From Candidatus Rifleibacteriota bacterium (lineage in GTDB: Bacteria > Riflebacteria > Ozemobacteria > Ozemobacterales > Ozemobacteraceae), in contig JAKJFO010000097.1 of the NCBI GenBank assembly GCA_022704885.1, positions 1-15,138 on the forward strand: a stretch of DNA of 15,138 nt. Reading direction: 5' to 3'. Under the pieces are notes generated by a model, which saw only the letters and a list, made by a program, of their open reading frames with translations, did no database searches and was not told the origin of the DNA. Positions within the stretch are counted from its first letter, which is position 1, and each line of letters starts with the position of its first letter. Shown piece by piece: positions 7,345-13,435 of this stretch. The translations under genes were made by a program, and so were the position numbers.

Positions 7345-7373
7345 GGTATAGCATAGATTGGGCTTTGACGCAA
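7345..7373 (-). promoter_or_regulatory. Probable sigma-70-type promoter of the kdsC-lpt operon
   Basis: Read on the minus strand: -35 TTGCGT (7368-7373), a 17-nt spacer, and -10 TATACC (7345-7350) with an upstream TG at 7352-7353 that makes it an extended -10. The expected start is near 7338, about 50 nt before the chosen kdsC ATG. Spacing is ideal and it lies in the only sizeable gap upstream of the operon. Confidence 0.6.
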
Positions 7374-7421
7374 ACTGCCGCCGCCACTTACATTTTGCTG
7401 CGAACCCGTGGCAAAAATGGC

Positions 7422-7450
7422 TGGCAAGGGGTGCAGTAATCTGCTATAAT
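7422..7450 (+). promoter_or_regulatory. Probable extended -10 promoter of the wecA-like/holB/ricT unit
   Basis: A perfect extended -10, TGCTATAAT, lies at 7442-7450. A weak -35 candidate TGGCAA (7422-7427) sits 17 nt upstream of the hexamer. The predicted start, about 7456-7457, is only 2-3 nt before the TTG start codon at 7459, so the mRNA would be essentially leaderless. The 7325-7458 gap thus holds two divergent promoters and no other gene that I can see. Confidence 0.6.
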
Positions 7451-7458
7451 CGCAGGGC

Positions 7459-8505
7459 TTGAAACAGGTCATATTTCCATTTCTTATCGCCTGGCTGGCC
7501 GGAACTCTTCTGGTTCCGATGGTTCGGCGTGTTGCTCTCAACCTCGGACTGGTAGACCGTCCCGGTGGCCGTAAGATTCACAAGGCGCCGGTACCGCGGG
7601 TTGGGGGTGTTGCGCTGTACTTCGGCGGCTTGATCGGTGCGCTGCCATTTCTGACTGAAAACACCGAAACAATCGGAATTCTGCTGGCAGCTACCTTTGT
7701 GATGCTGATCGGCCTGCTCGATGACCTGATCGATCTGCAGGCCCGCGTCAAGCTTGCCGGGCAGATTATCGGTTGTCTGATTCTACTGGCTGCCGGGGTC
7801 AAGATTGACTTTGTCACTGACTTCATCACCGGAAAAGGGCTGGTGGCACTTGGGTTGCTGACCTGGCCGCTGACTCTGCTGTGGGTGATCGGGTTGACCA
7901 ACACTGTAAACCTGGTTGACGGTGTCGACGGACTCGCCGGTGGCATCGTGTTCATCGCGCTTTCTACTCTGCTGGCGGTGCGTCTGGTGACACCACACAT
8001 GCACGGGCCTGACCTGATCGGCAATGTTCTCGTGCTGACCGCTTCGATGATGGGAGCACTTCTGGCTTTTCTGCGGTTCAATATCTATCCGGCCGTCATC
8101 TTTATGGGCGACTCGGGAGCATATTTTCTGGGTTTCATGACAGCAGCGTTGTCGGTTGCCGGTGCGACAAAGGGGTCTATTCTGTTCCCGCTCGTAGTGC
8201 CTCTTATTGCGCTGGGTTTGCCGGTTCTCGATGTGTTTTTTGCCATTTTGCGGCGTTATTCAAAGAAGGTTCCGATTTTTCAGGCTGACAAGGAGCATCT
8301 GCATCACCGTCTGCTGCAGAAAGGGCTTTCGCAGCGCGACACCACCCGATTCCTCTGGATGGTTTCGACCTGCTTCGGGTTCGTAGCCATACTGGCTGCA
8401 GATATCCCCCATCGTGGTATCCAGATTTTTTCTGCGATATTTCTTGTGATCATGATTCTATTGTGTGTAACTTTCTTTTTGAGGAAAACCGGTGCCAATA
8501 AGTAA
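7459..8505 (+). CDS. WecA/TagO-type polyprenyl-phosphate sugar-1-phosphate transferase (MraY family), TTG start
   Basis: This 348-residue, highly hydrophobic protein of about 10-11 membrane helices belongs to glycosyltransferase family 4. The family moves a sugar-1-phosphate, often GlcNAc-1-P, from its UDP donor to undecaprenyl phosphate and so starts O-antigen, enterobacterial common antigen or wall-polymer synthesis. Motifs in order: DRPGGRKIHKAPVPRVGG (33-50), LLDDLIDL with Asp88-Asp89, NLVDGVDGLA (151-160), FMGDSGA (215-221) and HLHHRLLQKG (280-289). The HHRLL ending and VDGVDGLA point to WecA/TagO/WbpL rather than MraY, which acts on MurNAc-pentapeptide. The TTG at 7459 is the only start that keeps the first helix; an in-frame stop lies just upstream at 7447. 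It overlaps holB by 14 nt. The acceptor lipid and sugar are inferred from the family. Confidence 0.92.
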   Translation: MKQVIFPFLIAWLAGTLLVPMVRRVALNLGLVDRPGGRKIHKAPVPRVGGVALYFGGLIGALPFLTENTETIGILLAATFVMLIGLLDDLIDLQARVKLAGQIIGCLILLAAGVKIDFVTDFITGKGLVALGLLTWPLTLLWVIGLTNTVNLVDGVDGLAGGIVFIALSTLLAVRLVTPHMHGPDLIGNVLVLTASMMGALLAFLRFNIYPAVIFMGDSGAYFLGFMTAALSVAGATKGSILFPLVVPLIALGLPVLDVFFAILRRYSKKVPIFQADKEHLHHRLLQKGLSQRDTTRFLWMVSTCFGFVAILAADIPHRGIQIFSAIFLVIMILLCVTFFLRKTGANK

Positions 8506-9799
8506 AACCTGTTTCAGAAACCTGCTTCTGCAGGATACGGTCGCCCGGCAACTGAGTCATTCTTTCAGCAGCGGCCGCATCGCTCAGACTTATCTGTTTG
8601 CCGGCTGTGAATCGAGTGGCCGCCTGCCGGCTGCACTGGCTTTCGCTGCCTTACTGCAGTGCGAAACGCCGGTTACCGGTGACGGTCTGGCGGTAGATGC
8701 CTGTGGTGAGTGTGAATCATGCCGGCGCATCGCCGGTGATCATCATCCGGATGTAACTATAGTCAGGCCTGATGGTAATGAGATTCGCATAGATCAGGTG
8801 CGGGCCCTTCAGGAATCGGCATCGCTAAAGCCAGGAACCGGGCGCTGGCTGATATTCATTCTCGATCCTGCCGATCGCCTCAATCAATCCTCTGCCAACA
8901 GCCTCCTCAAGATTCTCGAAGAAGCGCCATCGCATGTCGTTTTTATCTTGATTGCGCGCGAGACGGGGGCAATTTTGCCAACGGTTCTTAGTCGCAGCGA
9001 AATAGTCAGGTTCGCTTCGCCATCTCCATTAGAAATTCGCTCTGTTCTTGCCGAAAAATATGGCTTGTCGCCAGACGCGGCCTCTTCCTGTTGCTCTCTC
9101 AGCGAGGGCAGGCTGGGGCAGGCCCTGCTTCTGGCAGAAACGTCAATAATGGAGAACATGTCACCCGGATTGAAATACAGTCATGCAGATTTCCTCAATA
9201 CAATCGAAATGACTTCGCGTTACTGGCAGGATCTCTTTGCTGAAGCTTCTTCACTGGAAGAATCTCTAAGACTTGCTGCCCGGCCCGGTCGCGAATTTTA
9301 TCCGCCTCTGCTGGCTGTCCGCAAGGAATTCTGTCGTTCTCTGCTGATGGCTGAGACATTGCCGGCATCTTTCCCGATACTGTTTGCCGACATGCTGACC
9401 GAGCGTCTTGACAGCGCCGTCAGGGCGATGCAGAAAAGTTTCGAACCGGTATTCGTCGAAGCGAAAAAGGCTTATCCGGCAGCTGTTGTGAAGGATATCG
9501 AGGGCAGTATCGACAGCATGCTTAACGGCTGGTCACATCAACAGCTTGAAGAACTGCTGTTGTGCCTGCTCAATATGTATTCGGATGCGTTGAAAGTGGC
9601 GTGTGGTGCTGATGAAACCTTGTTGTTGAACCTTGACCGCAAAGAAGATATCATTACACTCGCCGCAGTCGACAGTGCTGTACTGTTGCGCGCGCGCATC
9701 GAACTTCTCGAAAAATCCGCCGGGCTGTTGCGTCGCCATGTTCAGCCGGCCCTGGTCATAGAAAACCTTATCACGCAGATCGGAGGTCTCGAACCTTGA
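8492..9799 (+). CDS. holB: DNA polymerase III delta prime subunit, GTG start
   Basis: This 435-residue clamp-loader subunit helps open the sliding clamp during replication. The zinc-finger cysteines Cys57, Cys71, Cys74 and Cys77 (CGECESCRRI) are followed by GDHHPDV at 82-88. IRIDQVR at 98-104 and SSANSLLKILEEAP at 133-146 are strong DnaX/delta-prime signatures. The Walker A position reads AGCESSGRLP (about 37-46), with no Gly-Lys-Thr, so it should not hydrolyse ATP, as expected for delta prime. The usual Ser-Arg-Cys finger reads SRS (167-169), replacing the cysteine. At 435 residues it is longer than the usual 320-340, with an enlarged helical C-terminal domain. The GTG start has GAGGA at 8481-8485 with 6-nt spacing. 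It overlaps ricT by 4 nt, as a neighbour pair also known in Firmicutes (holB-yaaT). Confidence 0.93.
   Translation: MPISKTCFRNLLLQDTVARQLSHSFSSGRIAQTYLFAGCESSGRLPAALAFAALLQCETPVTGDGLAVDACGECESCRRIAGDHHPDVTIVRPDGNEIRIDQVRALQESASLKPGTGRWLIFILDPADRLNQSSANSLLKILEEAPSHVVFILIARETGAILPTVLSRSEIVRFASPSPLEIRSVLAEKYGLSPDAASSCCSLSEGRLGQALLLAETSIMENMSPGLKYSHADFLNTIEMTSRYWQDLFAEASSLEESLRLAARPGREFYPPLLAVRKEFCRSLLMAETLPASFPILFADMLTERLDSAVRAMQKSFEPVFVEAKKAYPAAVVKDIEGSIDSMLNGWSHQQLEELLLCLLNMYSDALKVACGADETLLLNLDRKEDIITLAAVDSAVLLRARIELLEKSAGLLRRHVQPALVIENLITQIGGLEP
9782..9787 (+). promoter_or_regulatory. Strong ribosome-binding site deciding the TTG start of ricT
   Basis: GGAGGT lies inside the end of holB, 8 nt before the TTG at 9796. 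It is the best Shine-Dalgarno match in the window and justifies the unusual start codon, which overlaps the holB stop (TTGA). Confidence 0.8.
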
Positions 9800-10875
9800 G
9801 TCAATACGTTGCTCTGAGGCTGCGCAAGCTGCCAACTCTGTACTGGGTCATCCGGCCCGACATGGATATCACGCCCCCCCAGGATCTGGTGGTGACAACT
9901 CAGCATGGATGCGAAATCGCACGTGCCATGCGATTGCTCGACCACAAACCGCCTGGCCTGAAGGGTGAGTCAGACCCTTTTATCGTTGAGATTCTTCGGC
10001 CAATCAACGATGATGACCGCATCAAAATGGCCGAGCTGAAAAAGAAAGAGCACGAAGCTTATCTGCAGGCCAGAGACAAGATTCATCATCATCAGCTGAG
10101 TATGAAGCTGCTCAAGGCTGAATATCTTTATGACTACAGCCGTCTTATTCTCTATTTCAAATCCGAGAGCAAGGTTGACTTTCGCGATCTGCTCAAGAGT
10201 CTGGCGTCACAGTTCAAAACGCGCATCGAGCTCAGACAGATCGGCGTGCGCGACGAAACTCGCTTGCTTGGCGGTATTGGCTGTTGCGGCAAGGCAGTCT
10301 GTTGTGCGCAGTTCATGAATACTTTTTACCCGGTTTCGACTAAAATGGCCAAAGAGCAGAATCTCAGCCTCAACCCGGCCAAACTTTCGGGAATCTGTGG
10401 GCGTCTGCTCTGCTGTCTGGCACATGAACATGAATATTACGCTTCCTTTCATGGCAAATTTCCCAAACTTAATGCCGAGATCGTCGTTGGCACAGAAACT
10501 GCACGGGTCATGGATATAAATTACATAACCCGCAAGATTCTGCTGAGCTTTATCGATCGCAGAAAGGTACATTACAGTCTTGACCAGGTCAGCGGCCGCA
10601 AAGACCAGGCTACCGGCCGCAACCTCTGGTGGATAAGTCTGCCGGGCGAAGGGGAGCCTGATCTCAGCGTTCTGCTGCGCAACCTCAATCCCCCCGGCTC
10701 AGGCAAGAAAAAGAAAAAGGGCGATTCTTCACCACGCCACGAAAATTCAGGTCAGGGCGAAGGCCGGCCGCGTAATGAGCGTGAAAGAAGGCCCGATCCT
10801 GAACCTCCGGCCGACTACAACGACAGTCCGGAGCATGACTCAGACGATTCTGACCATGGACAGGACGAAGATTGA
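9796..10875 (+). CDS. ricT: PSP1-domain RicT (YaaT)-like protein, TTG start
   Basis: This 359-residue cytoplasmic protein carries the PSP1 C-terminal domain. Known RicT works with RicA and RicF as an Fe-S complex that affects RNase Y-dependent mRNA processing and development in Bacillus. The core is clear: KAEYLYDYSRLILYFKSESK (107-126), VDFRDLLKSLASQFKTRIEL (127-146), VRDETRLLGGIGCCGKAVCC (151-170), KMAKEQNLSLNPAKLSGICG (183-202) and RLLCCLAHEHEYY. Seven cysteines (163, 164, 169, 170, 201, 206, 207) are candidate cluster ligands. From about residue 303 the chain is low-complexity, with a five-lysine patch followed by a strongly acidic tail. It overlaps holB by 4 nt, matching the holB-yaaT pairing of Firmicutes. 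Whether it acts through RNase Y here is unknown, since RicA and RicF are not in view. Confidence 0.92.
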   Translation: MSQYVALRLRKLPTLYWVIRPDMDITPPQDLVVTTQHGCEIARAMRLLDHKPPGLKGESDPFIVEILRPINDDDRIKMAELKKKEHEAYLQARDKIHHHQLSMKLLKAEYLYDYSRLILYFKSESKVDFRDLLKSLASQFKTRIELRQIGVRDETRLLGGIGCCGKAVCCAQFMNTFYPVSTKMAKEQNLSLNPAKLSGICGRLLCCLAHEHEYYASFHGKFPKLNAEIVVGTETARVMDINYITRKILLSFIDRRKVHYSLDQVSGRKDQATGRNLWWISLPGEGEPDLSVLLRNLNPPGSGKKKKKGDSSPRHENSGQGEGRPRNERERRPDPEPPADYNDSPEHDSDDSDHGQDED

Positions 10876-10929
10876 ATCTGGTCGCTTTCGTCAGTTTAGG
10901 CGAATATTTAACAGAATATTGCGATCTCA

Positions 10930-10963
10930 GCAAAAAAATGCCAGATTCTGCGGCTTTTTTTGC
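10930..10963 (+). terminator. Possible rho-independent terminator after ricT
   Basis: An A7 run (10932-10938) and a T7 run (10955-10961) flank a small hairpin built from GC and CAG on the left and CTG and GC on the right, around an ATT loop, with small bulges. The A and T runs can pair with each other, and GC closes the base (10930-10931 with 10962-10963). It ends ricT transcription just before the next promoter. The GC part is weak, so efficiency is uncertain. Confidence 0.5.
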
Positions 10964-10970
10964 CAGTTCA

Positions 10971-10979
10971 TGATATAAT
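10971..10979 (+). promoter_or_regulatory. Probable extended -10 promoter of the lpxI operon
   Basis: TGATATAAT is a perfect extended -10 element (TG, one base, TATAAT at 10974-10979). The -35 region (about 10951-10956, CGGCTT) is poor, which extended -10 promoters tolerate. The start would be near 10986, giving a leader of about 58 nt before the GTG of lpxI. Confidence 0.6.
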
Positions 10980-10988
10980 CTTGGCACC

Positions 10989-11042
10989 ATGCTCGACTCC
11001 ATGGCTTGTATAGCCATCCGGAGCAGAAAAGCGAGGGAGTAA
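10989..11042 (+). CDS. Possible 17-codon leader ORF before lpxI
   Basis: An ATG at 10989 opens a short frame (MLDSMACIAIRSRKARE) whose TAA ends 1 nt before the GTG of lpxI. If transcription starts near 10986 this would be a leaderless start. The frame crosses the hairpin and the lpxI ribosome-binding site, so its translation could couple to lpxI. Length and composition are compatible with chance. Confidence 0.2.
   Translation: MLDSMACIAIRSRKARE
10997..11023 (+). promoter_or_regulatory. Hairpin in the lpxI leader
   Basis: CTCC plus ATGGCT (10997-11006) pairs with AGCCAT plus GGAG (11012-11017, 11020-11023) around a 5-nt loop TGTAT, with a CC bulge. The stem has ten base pairs. No T-run follows, so it is not a terminator. 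It ends 10 nt before the ribosome-binding site of lpxI and could stabilise the mRNA or bind a regulator; no known riboswitch is recognised. Confidence 0.4.
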
Positions 11043-11043
11043 C

Positions 11044-11844
11044 GTGTCGCGAATAGGTTTGATTGCAGGGAACGGACGGTTCCCCATTTACTTTGCCCAG
11101 GCGGCAAAACTGGGCGGCAACGAGGTCGTTGCCGTGGCCATCCGCGAGGAGACGTCGCCTGAACTCGAGAAGCTGGTCAGTCAGATTCACTGGTTTCATG
11201 TCGGTGAACTTCAGGGCATGATCGATACTTTTCTCAAGGCTGGCGTCGAAAGACTCGTCATGGCTGGCAAGATCACCAAAACCCTGATGTTTGAGAGCAT
11301 CCGGCCTGATGCCAGGCTGATGAAAGTGTTCGAAAAAACCCCGATACGCAATGACGACGCTTTGTTGCGCACTCTGGCCGAAGAGTTCATTGCCGAAGGC
11401 ATTCATGTCTGTGATTCTACTACCTTTTTGTCGGTTCTGCTCCCCGAAAAAGGCATTCTAACCCGCCGTCAGCCAACCGAAGATGAAATGCTCGACATCA
11501 GATACGGCTACGACATCGCCAAACAGATAGCCGGCCTCGATATCGGGCAGACGGTAGTGGTTAAAAACCGGGCGATTCTGGCCGTAGAAGCGATTGAAGG
11601 AACAGATAAGGCGATTTTGCGCGGTGGTCAGCTTGGCAACGGAGATGCGACAGTGGTCAAGGTTGCGCGTCCGAAGCAGGATATGCGTTTCGATATTCCG
11701 ACAGTTGGTGTAGACACTATCAGGACTCTTATCGAGGCCCGTGCCCGTTGTCTGGCTTTTGAAGAAATGAAAACACTGCTTCTCGATCGTGAAGAGGTTA
11801 TTGCCATGGCTGATGAAGCCGGAATAGCCATTATGGTCATCTGA
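11044..11844 (+). CDS. lpxI: UDP-2,3-diacylglucosamine diphosphatase LpxI (GTG start)
   Basis: This 266-residue protein matches the DUF1009/LpxI family, which hydrolyses UDP-2,3-diacylglucosamine to lipid X and UMP at the cytoplasmic membrane face. It replaces LpxH in many alpha-, delta- and other bacteria. The N-terminus IGLIAGNGRFPIYFAQAAK (4-22) is a family signature, as are MAGKITKTLMFESIRPD (about 73-89), the DDALLRTLAEEF block (about 104-115), AVEAIEGTDKAILRGGQL and the end region DMRFDIPTVGVDTI. There is no signal peptide. The GTG start at 11044 is fixed by GAGGGAG at 11033-11039. It leads the second plus-strand unit and lies two genes upstream of lpxB, which uses its product. A 41-nt gap follows before the oxidoreductase. 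Confidence 0.95.
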   Translation: MSRIGLIAGNGRFPIYFAQAAKLGGNEVVAVAIREETSPELEKLVSQIHWFHVGELQGMIDTFLKAGVERLVMAGKITKTLMFESIRPDARLMKVFEKTPIRNDDALLRTLAEEFIAEGIHVCDSTTFLSVLLPEKGILTRRQPTEDEMLDIRYGYDIAKQIAGLDIGQTVVVKNRAILAVEAIEGTDKAILRGGQLGNGDATVVKVARPKQDMRFDIPTVGVDTIRTLIEARARCLAFEEMKTLLLDREEVIAMADEAGIAIMVI

Positions 11845-11874
11845 CCCCACAGCCCGTTAGAGAATTGGTAAAAC

Positions 11875-11881
11875 AAGAGGT
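11875..11881 (+). promoter_or_regulatory. Ribosome-binding site fixing the oxidoreductase start
   Basis: AAGAGGT lies 4 nt before the ATG at 11886. It favours this start over an in-frame TTG at 11865, which has no good site upstream and would add seven residues before the Rossmann fold. Confidence 0.7.
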
Positions 11882-11885
11882 AATT

Positions 11886-12827
11886 ATGAACACTCAGGAA
11901 GTAAAAATCGGCGTAATCGGAGTCGGACATCTTGGACAGCACCATGCAAGGCTGTTGACGGAGATTGAAGGCGCGAAGCTGGTTGGTATCTGTGATGTGA
12001 ATGAGGCCGGTCGTGAGCTGGCAGAGAAGTATTCAGTTCCTTTCTACAATGATTATCGTGAGCTTGAGGGCCGGGTTGATGCGGTTACCGTTGTAGTACC
12101 AACGGTTCTTCATCATGAAATCGCCAGATATTTTCTCGAACGCAACGTGCATACCTTTATCGAAAAGCCATGCACCAAAACGCTTGACGAAGCTAACGAT
12201 CTGGTTTCGCTCGCCGGAAAGAAACAGCTGACTCTGCAGGTTGGCCATGTCGAGCGCTTCAATGCAGCTATTCTCAAATTGCAGTCTCTTTGTGAGAGCC
12301 CGCGGTTTATCGAATGTCAGCGTATGGGGCCTTTTTCGCCACGTGTTCAGGATGTCGGTGTCGTCCAGGATCTGATGATCCATGACATAGATATAGTTCT
12401 TTCGCTGGTCCGGTCTCCGATAAAGCACATCGATGCAGTGGGTATTCCTGTTCTTACCGATAACGAAGACATAGCCAATGCTCACATCGTTTTTGAAAAC
12501 GGTTGTATAGCCAATCTCACCGCTTCGCGCATCAGCGAAGAGCGAATTCGAAAATTACGCATATTCGAACTCGATAAATACTGCTCACTCGATTATGCCA
12601 ACCAGGCGATAACCATGCGTCGCAAGTCGAATCTCGAAGAAAAAATCATTCGCGAAGAACTCGAAGTTCATAAGGCCGAGCCTCTTCGCCTTGAACTTGG
12701 GCATTTTATCACCTGCATCAAAGAACGTAAAAAGCCACTGGTAACTATCGAAGATGGCAAGAATGCTCTCGAGGTTGCCGTCGAGATTCTTGAACAGGTC
12801 AAGCATAATCTGCCCGCCCGCCGCTGA
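11886..12827 (+). CDS. Gfo/Idh/MocA-family NAD(P)-dependent sugar oxidoreductase in the lpx operon
   Basis: This 313-residue protein has an N-terminal Rossmann fold with IGVIGVGHLGQHHARLL (8-24), the family EKP motif at 93-95 (FIEKPCTKT), VGHVERFN at 119-126, and DLMIHDIDI (162-170) with a likely catalytic His166. The family oxidises or reduces sugar hydroxyls with NAD(P). A homologue between lpxI and lpxB is common in LPS-making delta-proteobacteria and other phyla. Its role there is not settled to my knowledge. One known lipid A member is GnnA, which oxidises the 3-OH of UDP-GlcNAc so that GnnB can aminate it to the GlcN3N donor. No GnnB-type aminotransferase is in the window, so a GnnA role is only a hypothesis. 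The start at ATG 11886 is set by the ribosome-binding site at 11875-11881. Confidence 0.93.
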   Translation: MNTQEVKIGVIGVGHLGQHHARLLTEIEGAKLVGICDVNEAGRELAEKYSVPFYNDYRELEGRVDAVTVVVPTVLHHEIARYFLERNVHTFIEKPCTKTLDEANDLVSLAGKKQLTLQVGHVERFNAAILKLQSLCESPRFIECQRMGPFSPRVQDVGVVQDLMIHDIDIVLSLVRSPIKHIDAVGIPVLTDNEDIANAHIVFENGCIANLTASRISEERIRKLRIFELDKYCSLDYANQAITMRRKSNLEEKIIREELEVHKAEPLRLELGHFITCIKERKKPLVTIEDGKNALEVAVEILEQVKHNLPARR

Positions 12828-12841
12828 AAACTGATAATCTG

Positions 12842-13435
12842 ATGGGTTTTATCAAACGAACGGGACAATTCTTTTTTGTCTGGCGCGACAAATTGCCGGT
12901 ACCGCTGGTTATTGCCATGGCCGGTTGTGCCAGGCCGCGCTTCGTTGGCTGGTTGCTTGGACTCCCGCTTGTCATTCTCGGTGAAAGCCTGAGAATCTGG
13001 GCTCTCATGCATATTGGCCCCAAGACACGAACCCGCGACATCTGTGCTGAGCGTCTGATTACATCGGGGCCTTACAGCCATTGCCGAAACCCTCTTTATC
13101 TCGCCAACTTCATCAAAATTCTTGGCTTCATGATTATTGCCGGCAATCTTCCTTTTGCGATGGTGGTTGCCCTGTTCTATATTCTGGAATTCTCGACCAT
13201 GATTCCTTACGAAGAAGGTTTTCTTGCCGAAAAATTTCCCGATGCACATCGCTGTTACCGTGAATTAGTGCCTGCCTTCATTCCGACACTCGATGCCAAC
13301 ATTCGGTTTGATGGCGAACCGAACTTTTCTTTTGCTGAGGCACTGAGCTCCGAGAGACGTACTTTTGCCTCTACTTCGCTGATTCTTTTGACGGTTGCAC
13401 TGTCGGCTGCCTTTAAAAAGGAGCGTGACGCGTGA
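12842..13435 (+). CDS. Isoprenylcysteine methyltransferase (Ste14/ICMT)-like membrane methyltransferase
   Basis: This 197-residue membrane protein has the ICMT/PEMT C-terminal signature: LITSGPYSHCRNPLYLANF (72-90), which binds S-adenosylmethionine, followed by a hydrophobic hairpin (about 92-118) and EFSTMIPYEEGFLAEKF (116-132), then YRELVPAFIP. Membrane helices are likely at about 20-29, 33-57, 92-118 and 174-190. The family methylates lipids or lipid-linked groups at the membrane interface. Leptospira LmtA, which methylates the 1-phosphate of lipid A, is related to yeast Ste14. Its place here, 14 nt after the oxidoreductase and overlapping lpxB by 4 nt (GTGA), makes lipid A methylation an attractive guess. 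Other substrates, or a general ICMT-like role, are equally possible on sequence alone. No clear ribosome-binding site precedes the ATG. Confidence 0.88.
   Translation: MGFIKRTGQFFFVWRDKLPVPLVIAMAGCARPRFVGWLLGLPLVILGESLRIWALMHIGPKTRTRDICAERLITSGPYSHCRNPLYLANFIKILGFMIIAGNLPFAMVVALFYILEFSTMIPYEEGFLAEKFPDAHRCYRELVPAFIPTLDANIRFDGEPNFSFAEALSSERRTFASTSLILLTVALSAAFKKERDA

Noticed and set aside
10997..11023. The leader hairpin considered as a terminator or attenuator
   Set aside because: No T-run follows the stem and no competing hairpin is evident.
11865..11885. Earlier TTG start for the oxidoreductase, adding seven residues
   Set aside because: The ATG at 11886 has a good ribosome-binding site at the right distance and begins right at the conserved fold.
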